Positions 1-6,648 are shown, numbered from the stretch's first letter. The stretch: 12,940 bases of DNA from Candidatus Bathyarchaeota archaeon (GCA_030673805.1 DAOVIH010000030.1:1-12940); one strand, 5' to 3'. Translations and numbers: made by a program. The notes: a model not told the origin generated them from the letters alone.

Positions 1-161
1 AGTGTATAAGAGGAAAACAGAAAAACAGTACAACAAAAATACAGGAGAAACAAAAAAATGAAGAAAGTATTCACAACCAACTGGTACCTGTCCAGATCAG
101 TATTCACCCAAGTAACCAACAAAACCCCAAAAACCAAAACCTCAACCTGAGGCAACACCCC

Positions 162-524
162 ATGAGCCAAACAAGAACCCAAACAATTGTGATCAGCTCC
201 ACAGAATCTCCTATTACTAAAAAAAGTTTCGAAGAGCTCTTCTTGGAAGCAGTAGATGAAGCGTTCTCTTTTTTGGGCAATTCATGCAAGAAGGCAATTT
301 ATTCCCGTTTAGAGGGCGTTTTCAAGATTAACCGGAGAGATATTCCATACAAAATTGACAGATTTATCGAGGCTATCGACACAATCTTTGGGGACGGAGC
401 CAAGTTCCTTGAAATACTCATAATGAGGAGCATTTACAAAAGAGTTAGACCTCTAGTCAGTTATCCCGGAACAGAAGATTTTTCTTTCTGCAAGTATATC
501 ACAAGCATACGCGAACAACTATAG
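162..524 (+). CDS. Small helical protein, possible NitrOD5-domain protein
   Basis: This is a 120-residue soluble protein with no signal peptide or membrane segment. A Ser/Thr-rich tail of about 20 residues precedes a compact, probably all-helical domain at about residues 22-95. Its recognisable stretches are 'LFLEAVDEAFSFLG', 'KKAIYSRLEGVFKI', 'DIPYKIDRFIEAIDTIFG' and 'GAKFLEILIMRSIYKRV'. From memory this resembles the small NitrOD5 domain, often found alone or at the end of sensor-like proteins in Thaumarchaeota and Bathyarchaeia and of unknown function; I could not verify this by search. The ATG at 162 is preceded by TGAGG with about 9 bases of spacing. The gene stands alone, followed by T-rich DNA and then the tRNA gene. 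I infer no biochemical role. The reading frame looks real; the family name is moderate confidence. Confidence 0.72.
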   Translation: MSQTRTQTIVISSTESPITKKSFEELFLEAVDEAFSFLGNSCKKAIYSRLEGVFKINRRDIPYKIDRFIEAIDTIFGDGAKFLEILIMRSIYKRVRPLVSYPGTEDFSFCKYITSIREQL

Positions 525-580
525 CTTTTTACAGTCCAATTCCTGTCCCTGAATAAGCTACCTACGAAAACTTCTCTGCC

Positions 581-585
581 TTTTT
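581..585 (+). terminator. Possible T-run terminator after the 162-524 gene
   Basis: A TTTTT tract lies about 57 bases after the stop codon, with another T5 run at about 528-532. Archaeal transcription often ends at such U-runs without a strong hairpin. No good stem is visible here, so the call is weak. Confidence 0.25.
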
Positions 586-706
586 CTCACAACTCCAAAT
601 ACAGCCCTCATTATTTAGGAAAACGAAGCGGTACAAAGGGATTTGTGTTGGGGAAAGAGAACTGGAAAAAAATGTTACGTGCTAAATGGGGGCGAAAATC
701 GTAAGA

Positions 707-713
707 CATAAAT
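707..713 (+). promoter_or_regulatory. Possible TATA box for tRNA-Tyr
   Basis: The sequence CATAAAT lies about 29-35 bases upstream of the first tRNA base, the right distance for an archaeal TATA box if transcription starts at or just before the tRNA. The preceding purine-rich GTAAGA could act as the BRE. Spacing and base composition are the only evidence. Confidence 0.35.
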
Positions 714-772
714 CTCTTTTCTTTATCATAAGAGTTTTTGTCGGGCGGTAGCTCAGCCTGGCAGAGCTTCCG

Positions 773-802
773 AGCCTTCCAGCAAGCCTGGATGGCGAAG
801 AT
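773..802 (+). other. tRNA-Tyr intron 1, non-canonical position 30/31
   Basis: This 30-base intron interrupts the anticodon stem between positions 30 and 31. A bulge-helix-bulge fold is visible. The central helix is CTTC (767-770) with GAAG (797-800). The three-base bulges are CGA (771-773) and ATG (801-803), with cuts after their second bases. An inner helix pairs GCC (774-776) with GGC (794-796) and continues into a 5-bp hairpin, TCCAG (778-782) with CTGGA (788-792). The outer helix is short (A765-U805, G766-C804). Cutting at these points restores a perfect anticodon stem, which is the main support for the boundaries. Confidence 0.85.
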
Positions 803-809
803 GCTGTAG

Positions 810-858
810 AAGTCTACCCAAGGTAGGCATTGCCCAGCCTGACAGGCGTACAACAGAA
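810..858 (+). other. tRNA-Tyr intron 2, canonical position 37/38
   Basis: This 49-base intron lies at the usual archaeal site just 3' of the anticodon. The central helix pairs CTGT (804-807) with ACAG (853-856). The bulges are AGA (808-810) and AAA (857-859), with cuts after their second bases, so A859 becomes base 38. Inside the intron a 5-bp hairpin pairs CTACC (814-818) with GGTAG (822-826). The inner helix next to the bulge is weak (A811 faces A852), so this is a relaxed form of the motif. No clear C and D boxes are visible inside the intron. Confidence 0.85.
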
Positions 859-1019
859 ACCGGACTGTCGCAGGTCCAAATCCTGCCCGCCCGACCAATC
901 TTACTAGAAAAGCTGAAAAAGAAAGCTATGGTGAGAACACTTCTTCAACTTAATTTTAGATTTGAAAAAGTGTGTTATGCCTTGATCAATTTTTAACTTC
1001 TAGAAGGAGAATGTAAATT

Positions 1020-1047
1020 TTCTCGGGTGAAGACTTCGGCGCGAGAA
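1020..1047 (+). repeat. Inverted repeat in the leader region of the 1094 gene
   Basis: TTCTCG (1020-1025) pairs perfectly with CGAGAA (1042-1047) across a 16-base loop that contains its own GAAG-A-CTTC mini-dyad. It lies 46 bases before the next start codon and is followed by a T-rich stretch. It could be a leader hairpin or a terminator for an upstream transcript. The rest of 898-1093 holds no credible gene. Confidence 0.3.
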
Positions 1048-1093
1048 TGTTTATCTTTTGCCTCGCCAATTTCTAACAAAATGGGGTTCGTGA

Positions 1094-1483
1094 ATGGATA
1101 AGTACGTTGTATGGGCTATGATAATAGGTATTTCTCTGGTGGGTGCAGTCGGTAATATTCTCTTCAAGATTGGAACCAACAGGTGGGGGGCGATACCTCC
1201 AGGGCGGTTCTTGGATATTTCTTTCTTTTTTGAGTATCTTTTTACTCCAGCTATTTTTGCAGCTTTAGTACTACTGTTTCTCGCTCGATTTCTCATCGGG
1301 AGCCCTCTTTCGGTTTCAGGAGCAACGGAAACAATTTTCGTTATAGTCCTCCTAAGCATGATATTCACTTTGATCTTTGAGACCGTTTTCCTAAAGGTCG
1401 TTTATAATCTTTGGACATACGCAGGTATAGCTATCGGGTTGGTTTCTTTAACTTTGATCGCTCGGGGAATGAATCCATCCTAA
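1094..1483 (+). CDS. Four-helix DMT/EamA-type small membrane protein, possible lipid-sugar flippase
   Basis: This 129-residue, very hydrophobic protein has four predicted membrane segments at about residues 3-24, 45-66, 78-103 and 107-125. It opens with a 'GAVGNILFKIG' stretch typical of drug/metabolite-transporter proteins of single-repeat length, such as the ArnE/ArnF and EmrE-type families. The glutamate in helix 1 that EmrE uses for proton-coupled drug export is not evident, which argues against a multidrug pump and fits an ArnE/F-like lipid-linked sugar translocation subunit better. Family members of this size usually work as dimers. It is the first gene of a + strand block that includes three glycosyltransferases, which favours a role in moving a lipid-linked sugar, but that is inference from context. 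The ATG at 1094 is chosen because the upstream ATG at 1081 is in another frame and stops at once. Confidence 0.7.
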   Translation: MDKYVVWAMIIGISLVGAVGNILFKIGTNRWGAIPPGRFLDISFFFEYLFTPAIFAALVLLFLARFLIGSPLSVSGATETIFVIVLLSMIFTLIFETVFLKVVYNLWTYAGIAIGLVSLTLIARGMNPS

Positions 1484-1575
1484 AAAGCGCGTCGCTAGTG
1501 TTGTTGCAACATGTTCCATTTCGCTGAGAGTTAAGATTTAGATAGAGGAGACTGCTCTAGATACCCGACGGTGCA

Positions 1576-2817
1576 ATGTATCTCAAGAAGAAACACACTA
1601 TCTTTCTGGTAAGCCTCATTATGATTCTTCTCATAAGCATATTCGGCATCCAAGAATTGTTTAGCACTCTTCGCCCTCAAGGTAGCGAATACAAGATTCT
1701 AGCTGAAGAACTCCTCAATGAAGCCAAAAAAGAATTCGAACTTATTCGGGGGGTTTCTCTTAGACAAGTGAATCTAGAAGTAGTTAGTAAAGACTGGGTT
1801 ATTGAAAACTGGGGCAAGGGCTACGCAGATCCTGAAATAGAAAGTATTCTCAGAGAAGAGAAGGTCTATAAAGCACTATTCATGATTCCTCAAGACGCAA
1901 ATTTATACGAGGCTAGGCTTGAGTGGACTGGGGTCTTTAGTGCTGCTGTGTGGCAAGGCAAGATCTACATTGTTGAAGAAAACTTCGACCCCACGGATGA
2001 TTTTGGGGCGAAGTCAACTTTCATTCATGAACAAACTCACATCATGCAGGGAACACTCTCAATTCCAACAACCTCCACAACATTTGACGGAGAGAAAGCC
2101 AGAGCCGCGTTGATAGAAGGCGACGCTACTTTCATGGCAGATACCTTCAAAAACCAGGAAGTGACACCTACCTGTTCATCAAAGGCTTCAAGTGAACCAT
2201 TACTCTTAGTATCCATGTTAAATCTGTTCTCTGATGAGATATACCTGAGTCTTCCAGATACCATATCAGCTTTCAACTGGTTTCCGTATGATTATGGCGT
2301 TGACTTTGTCAGTGAATTGCATCAAATGGGTGGTTGGTCAGCCGTCAATCAAGCCTATGAGAATCCGCCCACCACAACTGAACAAGTTTTGCACCCAGAA
2401 AAATATTTGTCCCAAGAAGTTGCTGAAACCGTCGAGATGCCGTCCCTACCTGGTGACTGGGTGAAAATAAAAGATGAACGATTCGGGGAATACTTTATAT
2501 TCATTATGTTGGAAAACTGGATTTCTGAAACCGAAGCCGAACAAGCCGCTGAAGGGTGGGGGGGCGACAGCTTTGCCTATTATGAAAAAGAGGCGGAATA
2601 TGCCTTCACTTGGAACATTTTTTGGGATTCAAAGGACGATGCCCATGAATTTTACATCGCCTTTCAAAAAATGATGTACGAAACCTCAGCAGAGAAAGAG
2701 AATTGTACCCACTGGTATGCAAATGGGAGATACGTTTCGATCACTTGGAACGAAAACTCTACTCTGATTACCAGCTCAACAGATGAAACCTTAGTGAAAC
2801 AACCATTCTCGGGCTGA
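1576..2817 (+). CDS. Membrane-anchored HEQTH zinc metallopeptidase-like protein
   Basis: This 413-residue protein begins with a Lys-rich tip and one membrane helix (about residues 8-27), so the rest should lie outside the cytoplasm, anchored or released. The motif HEQTH at residues 151-155 (His151, Glu152, His155) is the classic zinc-peptidase HExxH, and Glu181 in 'EGDAT' lies 25 residues after it, a plausible third zinc ligand in the gluzincin manner. The C-terminal part (about 295-400) has a separate look, with 'GWGGD' at 327-331 and 'WDSKDDAHEF', a combination I recall from secreted proteins of unknown function in bacteria and archaea. I cannot name a peptidase family. The ATG at 1576 follows GGTG at 1570-1573, closer than usual. 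It sits between the small DMT protein and the glycosyltransferases, so it may act on surface glycoproteins, but nothing shows the substrate. Enzyme activity is inferred from the motif alone. Confidence 0.75.
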   Translation: MYLKKKHTIFLVSLIMILLISIFGIQELFSTLRPQGSEYKILAEELLNEAKKEFELIRGVSLRQVNLEVVSKDWVIENWGKGYADPEIESILREEKVYKALFMIPQDANLYEARLEWTGVFSAAVWQGKIYIVEENFDPTDDFGAKSTFIHEQTHIMQGTLSIPTTSTTFDGEKARAALIEGDATFMADTFKNQEVTPTCSSKASSEPLLLVSMLNLFSDEIYLSLPDTISAFNWFPYDYGVDFVSELHQMGGWSAVNQAYENPPTTTEQVLHPEKYLSQEVAETVEMPSLPGDWVKIKDERFGEYFIFIMLENWISETEAEQAAEGWGGDSFAYYEKEAEYAFTWNIFWDSKDDAHEFYIAFQKMMYETSAEKENCTHWYANGRYVSITWNENSTLITSSTDETLVKQPFSG

Positions 2818-2856
2818 AAATTTGCAACTAAAATCTGCAAAGAATTTATGAGAAGA

Positions 2857-2862
2857 TTTTTT
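2857..2862 (+). terminator. Possible T6 terminator between the metallopeptidase and GT-C genes
   Basis: A TTTTTT run lies about 40 bases after the stop of the metallopeptidase-like gene, without a convincing hairpin. If it works, the glycosyltransferase genes downstream would form their own transcript. The 82-base gap holds no recognisable gene. Confidence 0.3.
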
Positions 2863-2899
2863 ATTCTATGGGAGCTCTCTGAAGTGTAGTTCCTGAGGG

Positions 2900-4135
2900 G
2901 TGATCTTAGTTAACCTTTCAAAAGATAAGCGCGAAGCAATAGCTATAGCTACACTGCTCTTGTTTTCATTCTTGATAAAGATTCTTCTTGTTCCCCTTCC
3001 GGGCTACGAAGTCGACTTAACAACTTTCACAGCATGGTTCAAAACTGCTGCGGAGTTTGGTCCAAGAGTCTTCTACAATGTTGTACCATGGTGTGACTAC
3101 CCTCCTTTTAACGTCTATCTCTTCTGGCTTTTTGGCTCTTTGGCTAAAGGTTTTTCACTCTTCAACACCAGCTACTCAGTTTATCTTGTTAAATTACCTC
3201 CAATCCTCTTCGACACAGCGACAACCTTTTTGATATTCTGGTTCGTGAGAAGAAGATTGAATTTCAAGATTTCCATAATAGCCGCGTCTCTTTATGCCTT
3301 TAATCCAGCTATAATCTTTAACATAGCCGTTTGGGGGCAATACGATGCAATATACACTTTCTTTCTAGTTCTTTCGCTCATGTTTTTAATAGACTCTAAA
3401 TTAGCACTTTCAGCTGCCTCTTTTGCCGTAGGGATCTTGACAAAACCCCAAAGCATTGCCTTAGCACCATTACTTGTTTTTTTGATTCTCAGAAAGCGTA
3501 ATTGGCGAGGCTTGGCAAGCTCAATCCTTGTCGGTATTTCTGCATTGATTGTCCTAATAATTCCCTTTGAATGGAGCAATCCAATAAAGTTTCTGTCAAG
3601 TATCTATTTTGGAGCTCTCGAAGGTTATGCTTATACTACTGTAAATGCTTTCAACTTATGGGCTTTGGGGGGTCTCTTTAGACCTGATACGCAGTCTTTC
3701 CTTTTCGTAGATCTTTTCACTATTGGGTGGATTTTGTTTGGTGCCTTAACAGTATTTACCTTGTACTTCTTGCACAAACGAGTTGACGACAAGGGGGATT
3801 TGATTATACTGTTCTCTGCTTTCGTGCTTCTTTTTGGTTTTTTCTTGCTTCCAACAAGAATTCATGAACGATACATGTTTCCAGCGATTGCGATCTTGAC
3901 TTTGATGGTTCCGTTTCTCAAGAAAATCAGGTTGGTCTTTGCGGCTCTAAGTTTCACTTTTTTGGTTAACCAGGCCTATGTTCTTCTCTTCTTGAATAAG
4001 GGGCAGTTCATTCAGTTTAATGATCCCGTCGTTTGGATAGTAACTTTGATTAATCTATCGGTTTTTCTGTACGTGCTGATGCTGATGTTCAATGAGTTGC
4101 GGCATAAAACCGGGGTTTTCCCTAAACCCATATAG
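2900..4135 (+). CDS. GT-C membrane glycosyltransferase, Gpi18-related mannosyltransferase type
   Basis: This 411-residue polytopic protein has roughly 9-11 hydrophobic segments. After the first helix comes an acidic loop, 'GYEVDLTTF' with Asp39, then 'YPPFNVYLFW'. This is the layout of GT-C enzymes, in which an acidic residue in the first outer loop is catalytic. 'NAFNLWALGG' in the middle and 'RIHERYMFPA' near the C-terminus match the pattern I associate with COG5542, predicted mannosyltransferases related to Gpi18. Such enzymes take a sugar from a polyprenyl-phosphate donor and act on the outer membrane face. The acceptor is unknown. The start is the GTG at 2900, which overlaps a GGGGTGATC stretch that itself looks like a ribosome binding site; no other ATG, GTG or TTG is suitably placed, so the true start is uncertain. 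It is followed after 33 bases by the PMT gene, in the same frame. Confidence 0.82.
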   Translation: MILVNLSKDKREAIAIATLLLFSFLIKILLVPLPGYEVDLTTFTAWFKTAAEFGPRVFYNVVPWCDYPPFNVYLFWLFGSLAKGFSLFNTSYSVYLVKLPPILFDTATTFLIFWFVRRRLNFKISIIAASLYAFNPAIIFNIAVWGQYDAIYTFFLVLSLMFLIDSKLALSAASFAVGILTKPQSIALAPLLVFLILRKRNWRGLASSILVGISALIVLIIPFEWSNPIKFLSSIYFGALEGYAYTTVNAFNLWALGGLFRPDTQSFLFVDLFTIGWILFGALTVFTLYFLHKRVDDKGDLIILFSAFVLLFGFFLLPTRIHERYMFPAIAILTLMVPFLKKIRLVFAALSFTFLVNQAYVLLFLNKGQFIQFNDPVVWIVTLINLSVFLYVLMLMFNELRHKTGVFPKPI

Positions 4136-4155
4136 AACCTTAATGTATCCTTATA

Positions 4156-4160
4156 GGAGG
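4156..4160 (+). promoter_or_regulatory. Strong ribosome binding site without a normal start codon behind it
   Basis: GGAGG, within AGGAGGCGGTTC, is the best Shine-Dalgarno match in the window. In the open frame of the PMT gene, the codons at usual distance are CAG (5 bases away) and ACG (8 bases away). The nearest accepted start is TTG at 4232, over 70 bases downstream. The site therefore argues for a start near 4169. Confidence 0.6.
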
Positions 4161-4168
4161 CGGTTCAG

Positions 4169-5842
4169 ACGCAAATATCAGTAGACAAAAGAGATCTTCT
4201 GACAATCCTGCTGCTCTCCACGGTTTTCTTTTTGTTAGCTACTTGGAATCTCGGCTTGACTATTGTCCCCAATAACTCATGGCAAACTAACCAAATCCGA
4301 TCTTTTAGTATGGACCTCGGAAATTCTCAATCCGTAGTCGCTATCAGTTTCTTGGTGAAAAATGGCTACGCTGACATCGAGATCTTCACCGGTGTTCCTG
4401 GGGACTGGCAAAGGGTTGACAAGGTTTCAATTGAGGGATATTATAGCTGGAATAGAATCAATATCAATAGTGAAACTCAGTTTTTGATGTTCGATCTTCA
4501 GCCGACTTCTTCTATAGAGATTGTTGAGCTGGCCGTTTTGGGCGCAGAAAACCAAAAAATCACGATAGAGGCTATAGTTGGTGAAGGCATTGAGCACCAT
4601 CAATTATTGAGATTAATAGATGAACAAGAAAAGGTTGAGATTCCATCAACCTATATGTCTGAGACTTTTTTCGACGAGATTTATTTTGTTAGAACCGCAG
4701 AGAACTACTTGAAGCTTGAAGATCCCTACGAGTGGACCCATCCACCCCTTGGTAAACTCCTAATCTCATGTAGTATCTTGATTTCTGGTAATGGCCCTTA
4801 TGGCTGGCGGATTATGGGGGTCATTTTTGCAACGATAATGATACCGGTAATGTACCTATTGGGTAAGGCCCTGCTGGGAACTTGGATAGGGGCCTTTGCT
4901 TCCGCTTTCTTGTTGTCTTTCGATTTCATGCACTTCACAATGGCACGAATGGCAACAGTAGATACTTATGTTGTCTTTTTCTCGTTAACTTCACATCTAT
5001 TTTTCCTTTTTTACTTCAAGAATGTCCTCAAGTGTGGCTGGAAAACCTCTGTCCTCCCAATGTTTCTAGCCGTTCTCTTCTTCTCTCTTGGGTTTTCAAC
5101 AAAATGGCTGGTGGTCTTTGGCTTTCTAGGTCAGCTTTTTCTACTCCTTATTATAAGATTTAGGGACATTATTCCCCTTAAGGAAAGTCTCCGTGTTAAA
5201 CTCAGATCCTTATTCGCGGATCCATTTTTGTTAATCTTCGGATTCTTGGTTGTTGCTGTCTTGATTTATCTTGCTATTTACATCCCTTATATGCTGACAG
5301 GTCACACTTTTACTGACGTAATTCGAAGACAGCTGGCTATGAGTAATTATCATTCAGCATTAACCGCTACTCATCCGTTCTCTTCAGAATGGTGGAGCTG
5401 GCCTTTGATGCTAAGGCCTGTATGGCTTTACGTATCGAACTTGTCCGGTGGTGTCGCATCAACGATAACTCTCATGGGGAACCCTGCTGTTTGGTGGGTT
5501 GGATTCGCTTGTGTAATTCTTGCCCTTGAACGCTTAATACGAAAGAAAGATCTTGCATGTTTGTTCATCGTAACTCTCTTCTTTTTTCAGTGGCTTCCCT
5601 ACTTGATTATTTCAAGGGCTACCTTCATCTACCACTTCTATGTGAACGTTCCCTTTCTCTGTCTAGCTACGGCCTATTTTCTCAACAAGCTTTGGAGCAG
5701 AAAATGGGGAAAAGTTCTGGGTATAGCGTACCTTGCAATAGTAGTGATATTGTTTGCAATGTTTTATCCAGTTATTTCAGGGTCACCCACGCCTAATTCG
5801 TGGATAGAGAACTTGAAATGGCTAGGAAGCTGGGTGTTCTAA
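4169..5842 (+). CDS. PMT-family dolichyl-phosphate-mannose protein mannosyltransferase
   Basis: This predicted polytopic GT-C enzyme moves a hexose from a polyprenyl phosphate to surface proteins. A first membrane helix (about residues 8-28) is followed by a soluble, beta-rich extracytoplasmic segment of about 110 residues ('FSMDLG', 'GDWQRVDKV', 'YYSWNRI'), then the PMT core. The core has 'FDEIYF' at 168-173, with the Asp-Glu pair that is catalytic in the family, 'THPPLGK' at 190-196, the 'ARMATVDTY' segment at about 259-267, and many helices to the end. This matches archaeal COG4346 proteins. Numbering counts from an ACG at 4169, chosen because it lies 8 bases after a strong GGAGG site. The first conventional start, TTG at 4232, would cut away most of the first helix. 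A non-standard start or a sequence error must be considered; the coding stretch itself is not in doubt. The next gene starts 2 bases after the stop. Confidence 0.88.
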   Translation, partial: TQISVDKRDLLTILLLSTVFFLLATWNLGLTIVPNNSWQTNQIRSFSMDLGNSQSVVAISFLVKNGYADIEIFTGVPGDWQRVDKVSIEGYYSWNRININSETQFLMFDLQPTSSIEIVELAVLGAENQKITIEAIVGEGIEHHQLLRLIDEQEKVEIPSTYMSETFFDEIYFVRTAENYLKLEDPYEWTHPPLGKLLISCSILISGNGPYGWRIMGVIFATIMIPVMYLLGKALLGTWIGAFASAFLLSFDFMHFTMARMATVDTYVVFFSLTSHLFFLFYFKNVLKCGWKTSVLPMFLAVLFFSLGFSTKWLVVFGFLGQLFLLLIIRFRDIIPLKESLRVKLRSLFADPFLLIFGFLVVAVLIYLAIYIPYMLTGHTFTDVIRRQLAMSNYHSALTATHPFSSEWWSWPLMLRPVWLYVSNLSGGVASTITLMGNPAVWWVGFACVILALERLIRKKDLACLFIVTLFFFQWLPYLIISRATFIYHFYVNVPFLCLATAYFLNKLWSRKWGKVLGIAYLAIVVILFAMFYPVISGSPTPNSWIENLKWLGSWVF

Positions 5843-5844
5843 AA

Positions 5845-6582
5845 ATGAAAAAGAGACTCAACAACAGTGTTGAGGTTACTGTAGTCTTCCCAGTTTACAA
5901 CGAAGCAGACATATTATCTGAAACAATAGAAAAAACAAGAACAACTCTCAACACCTTTGTTAGATCCTACGAGATAATAATCGCCGAGGATGGAAGTACA
6001 GATGGAACTGACTATGTAGCATCATCCCTCTCCAAGCAAAACTCTTTTGTGAGGCATTTACATGGGGAAAAACGCTTAGGGAGAGGACGAGCTCTTAAAA
6101 AGGCTTTCAAGAAATCCCGCGGAGAAGTTCTCGTATACATGGATGTAGACTTAGCTACAGACCTAAAACATCTGAAATCTCTTATTGGTGCCATCTGGGA
6201 AAATTACGATTTCGCCACAGGCTCAAGATTACTCCCTGAAAGCAAAAATGAACGTACTTTTGCTAGGCGTCTCACATCCAAATCATACAACTTTTTCGTT
6301 AAAACCCTGTTAGGATCAAAAATTAGTGATCATCAATGCGGGTTCAAATCTTTCAAGCGGGTTCCTCTCTTGGGGCTGATTGATGAAGTAGCTGCTGCGC
6401 ATTGGTTCTGGGATACTGAAGTCCTAGTTAGAGCTTCCTACAAACAATACAAAATAAAAGAAATCCCGGTTGAATGGAAGGGTAGCCGCAAAACCAAAGT
6501 AAACCTCCTGAGAGATTCCCTCGACATGGGTTTTCAAGTAATAAAGCTTTGGTGGAAATTGAAGACAACATCTCCTTCTTAA
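5845..6582 (+). CDS. GT2 glycosyltransferase, dolichol-phosphate mannose synthase-like
   Basis: This 245-residue soluble GT-A fold enzyme is expected at the inner membrane face, making polyprenyl-phosphate-hexose from a nucleotide sugar. Visible motifs are 'VVFPVYNEAD' at 13-22, 'EDGSTDGT' at 48-55 for nucleotide binding, 'MDVDLATD' at 99-106 with the metal-binding DxD (Asp100, Asp102), 'DHQCGFKSF' and 'WFWDTEVL' in the acceptor half, and a basic C-terminal tail. It has no C-terminal membrane domain, unlike the longer archaeal and bacterial forms, so it resembles the short DPM1-like type. The ATG at 5845 is preferred over an upstream GTG at 5800 inside the PMT gene, because GGGTG at 5832-5836 is well spaced and the family starts close to this point. 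It lies 2 bases after the PMT stop, so the two are surely co-transcribed. Donor synthase beside donor users supports one pathway. The sugar cannot be told from sequence. Confidence 0.88.
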   Translation: MKKRLNNSVEVTVVFPVYNEADILSETIEKTRTTLNTFVRSYEIIIAEDGSTDGTDYVASSLSKQNSFVRHLHGEKRLGRGRALKKAFKKSRGEVLVYMDVDLATDLKHLKSLIGAIWENYDFATGSRLLPESKNERTFARRLTSKSYNFFVKTLLGSKISDHQCGFKSFKRVPLLGLIDEVAAAHWFWDTEVLVRASYKQYKIKEIPVEWKGSRKTKVNLLRDSLDMGFQVIKLWWKLKTTSPS

Positions 6583-6632
6583 TGTTTGTGAAAAATGCCC
6601 ATTAGAATCTCTGGATTATCCAACCTTGAATC

Positions 6633-6648
6633 CCCAAAAAACTTTGGG
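6633..6648. terminator. Small hairpin between converging genes, possible terminator
   Basis: CCCAAA (6633-6638) pairs with TTTGGG (6643-6648) around a 4-base loop, with an A6 run that reads as T6 on the - strand. It sits in the 138-base gap between the GT2 gene and the oppositely oriented membrane-protein gene, so it could end either transcript. Nothing else recognisable lies in this gap. Confidence 0.3.

Larger units (their letters stand above)
742..897 (+). tRNA. tRNA-Tyr (GTA anticodon) with two introns, CCA encoded
   Basis: Removing two introns (773-802 and 810-858) leaves a 77-base tRNA with a perfect cloverleaf. The acceptor CGGGCGG (742-748) pairs with CCGCCCG (887-893). The D stem GCTC (751-754) pairs with GAGC (764-767). 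The rebuilt anticodon stem TCCG+G pairs with CCGGA (860-864), and the T stem GCAGG (870-874) pairs with CCTGC (882-886). The loop reads C-T-GTA-G-A, giving anticodon GTA at 806-808. The C1-G72 pair with discriminator A73 is the known archaeal/eukaryal tyrosine identity set, which supports the assignment independently. U8 (749), A14, G18-G19, A21 and the G15-C48 pair are present. CCA is encoded at 895-897. One oddity is C at position 55 (876), where nearly every tRNA has U. U8 is the expected target of the ThiI enzyme encoded at 9475-10659. Confidence 0.93.

Noticed and set aside
58..150. 30-codon + strand ORF starting at an ATG with GGAG upstream
   Set aside because: It is short, with an Asn/Thr/Lys-rich composition that follows the A/C-rich DNA. 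It has no motif and could be chance.
714..738. CTCTT...AAGAG hairpin followed by T5 just before the tRNA
   Set aside because: A terminator here is possible, but the stem is only 5 bp and the region overlaps the presumed tRNA promoter and start site. It is probably chance.
611..898. 95-codon - strand ORF over the tRNA
   Set aside because: It is the antisense of the intron-containing tRNA gene. The translation has no family resemblance and the cloverleaf explains the sequence.
928..996. 22-codon ORF (starting MVRTLLQ) after the tRNA
   Set aside because: It is too short, has no recognisable motif and no clear ribosome binding site.
2554..2570. G-rich run in the metallopeptidase-like gene as a frameshift site
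   Set aside because: The zero frame continues with a sensible, conserved-looking GWGGD motif, and the alternative frame gives no family resemblance.
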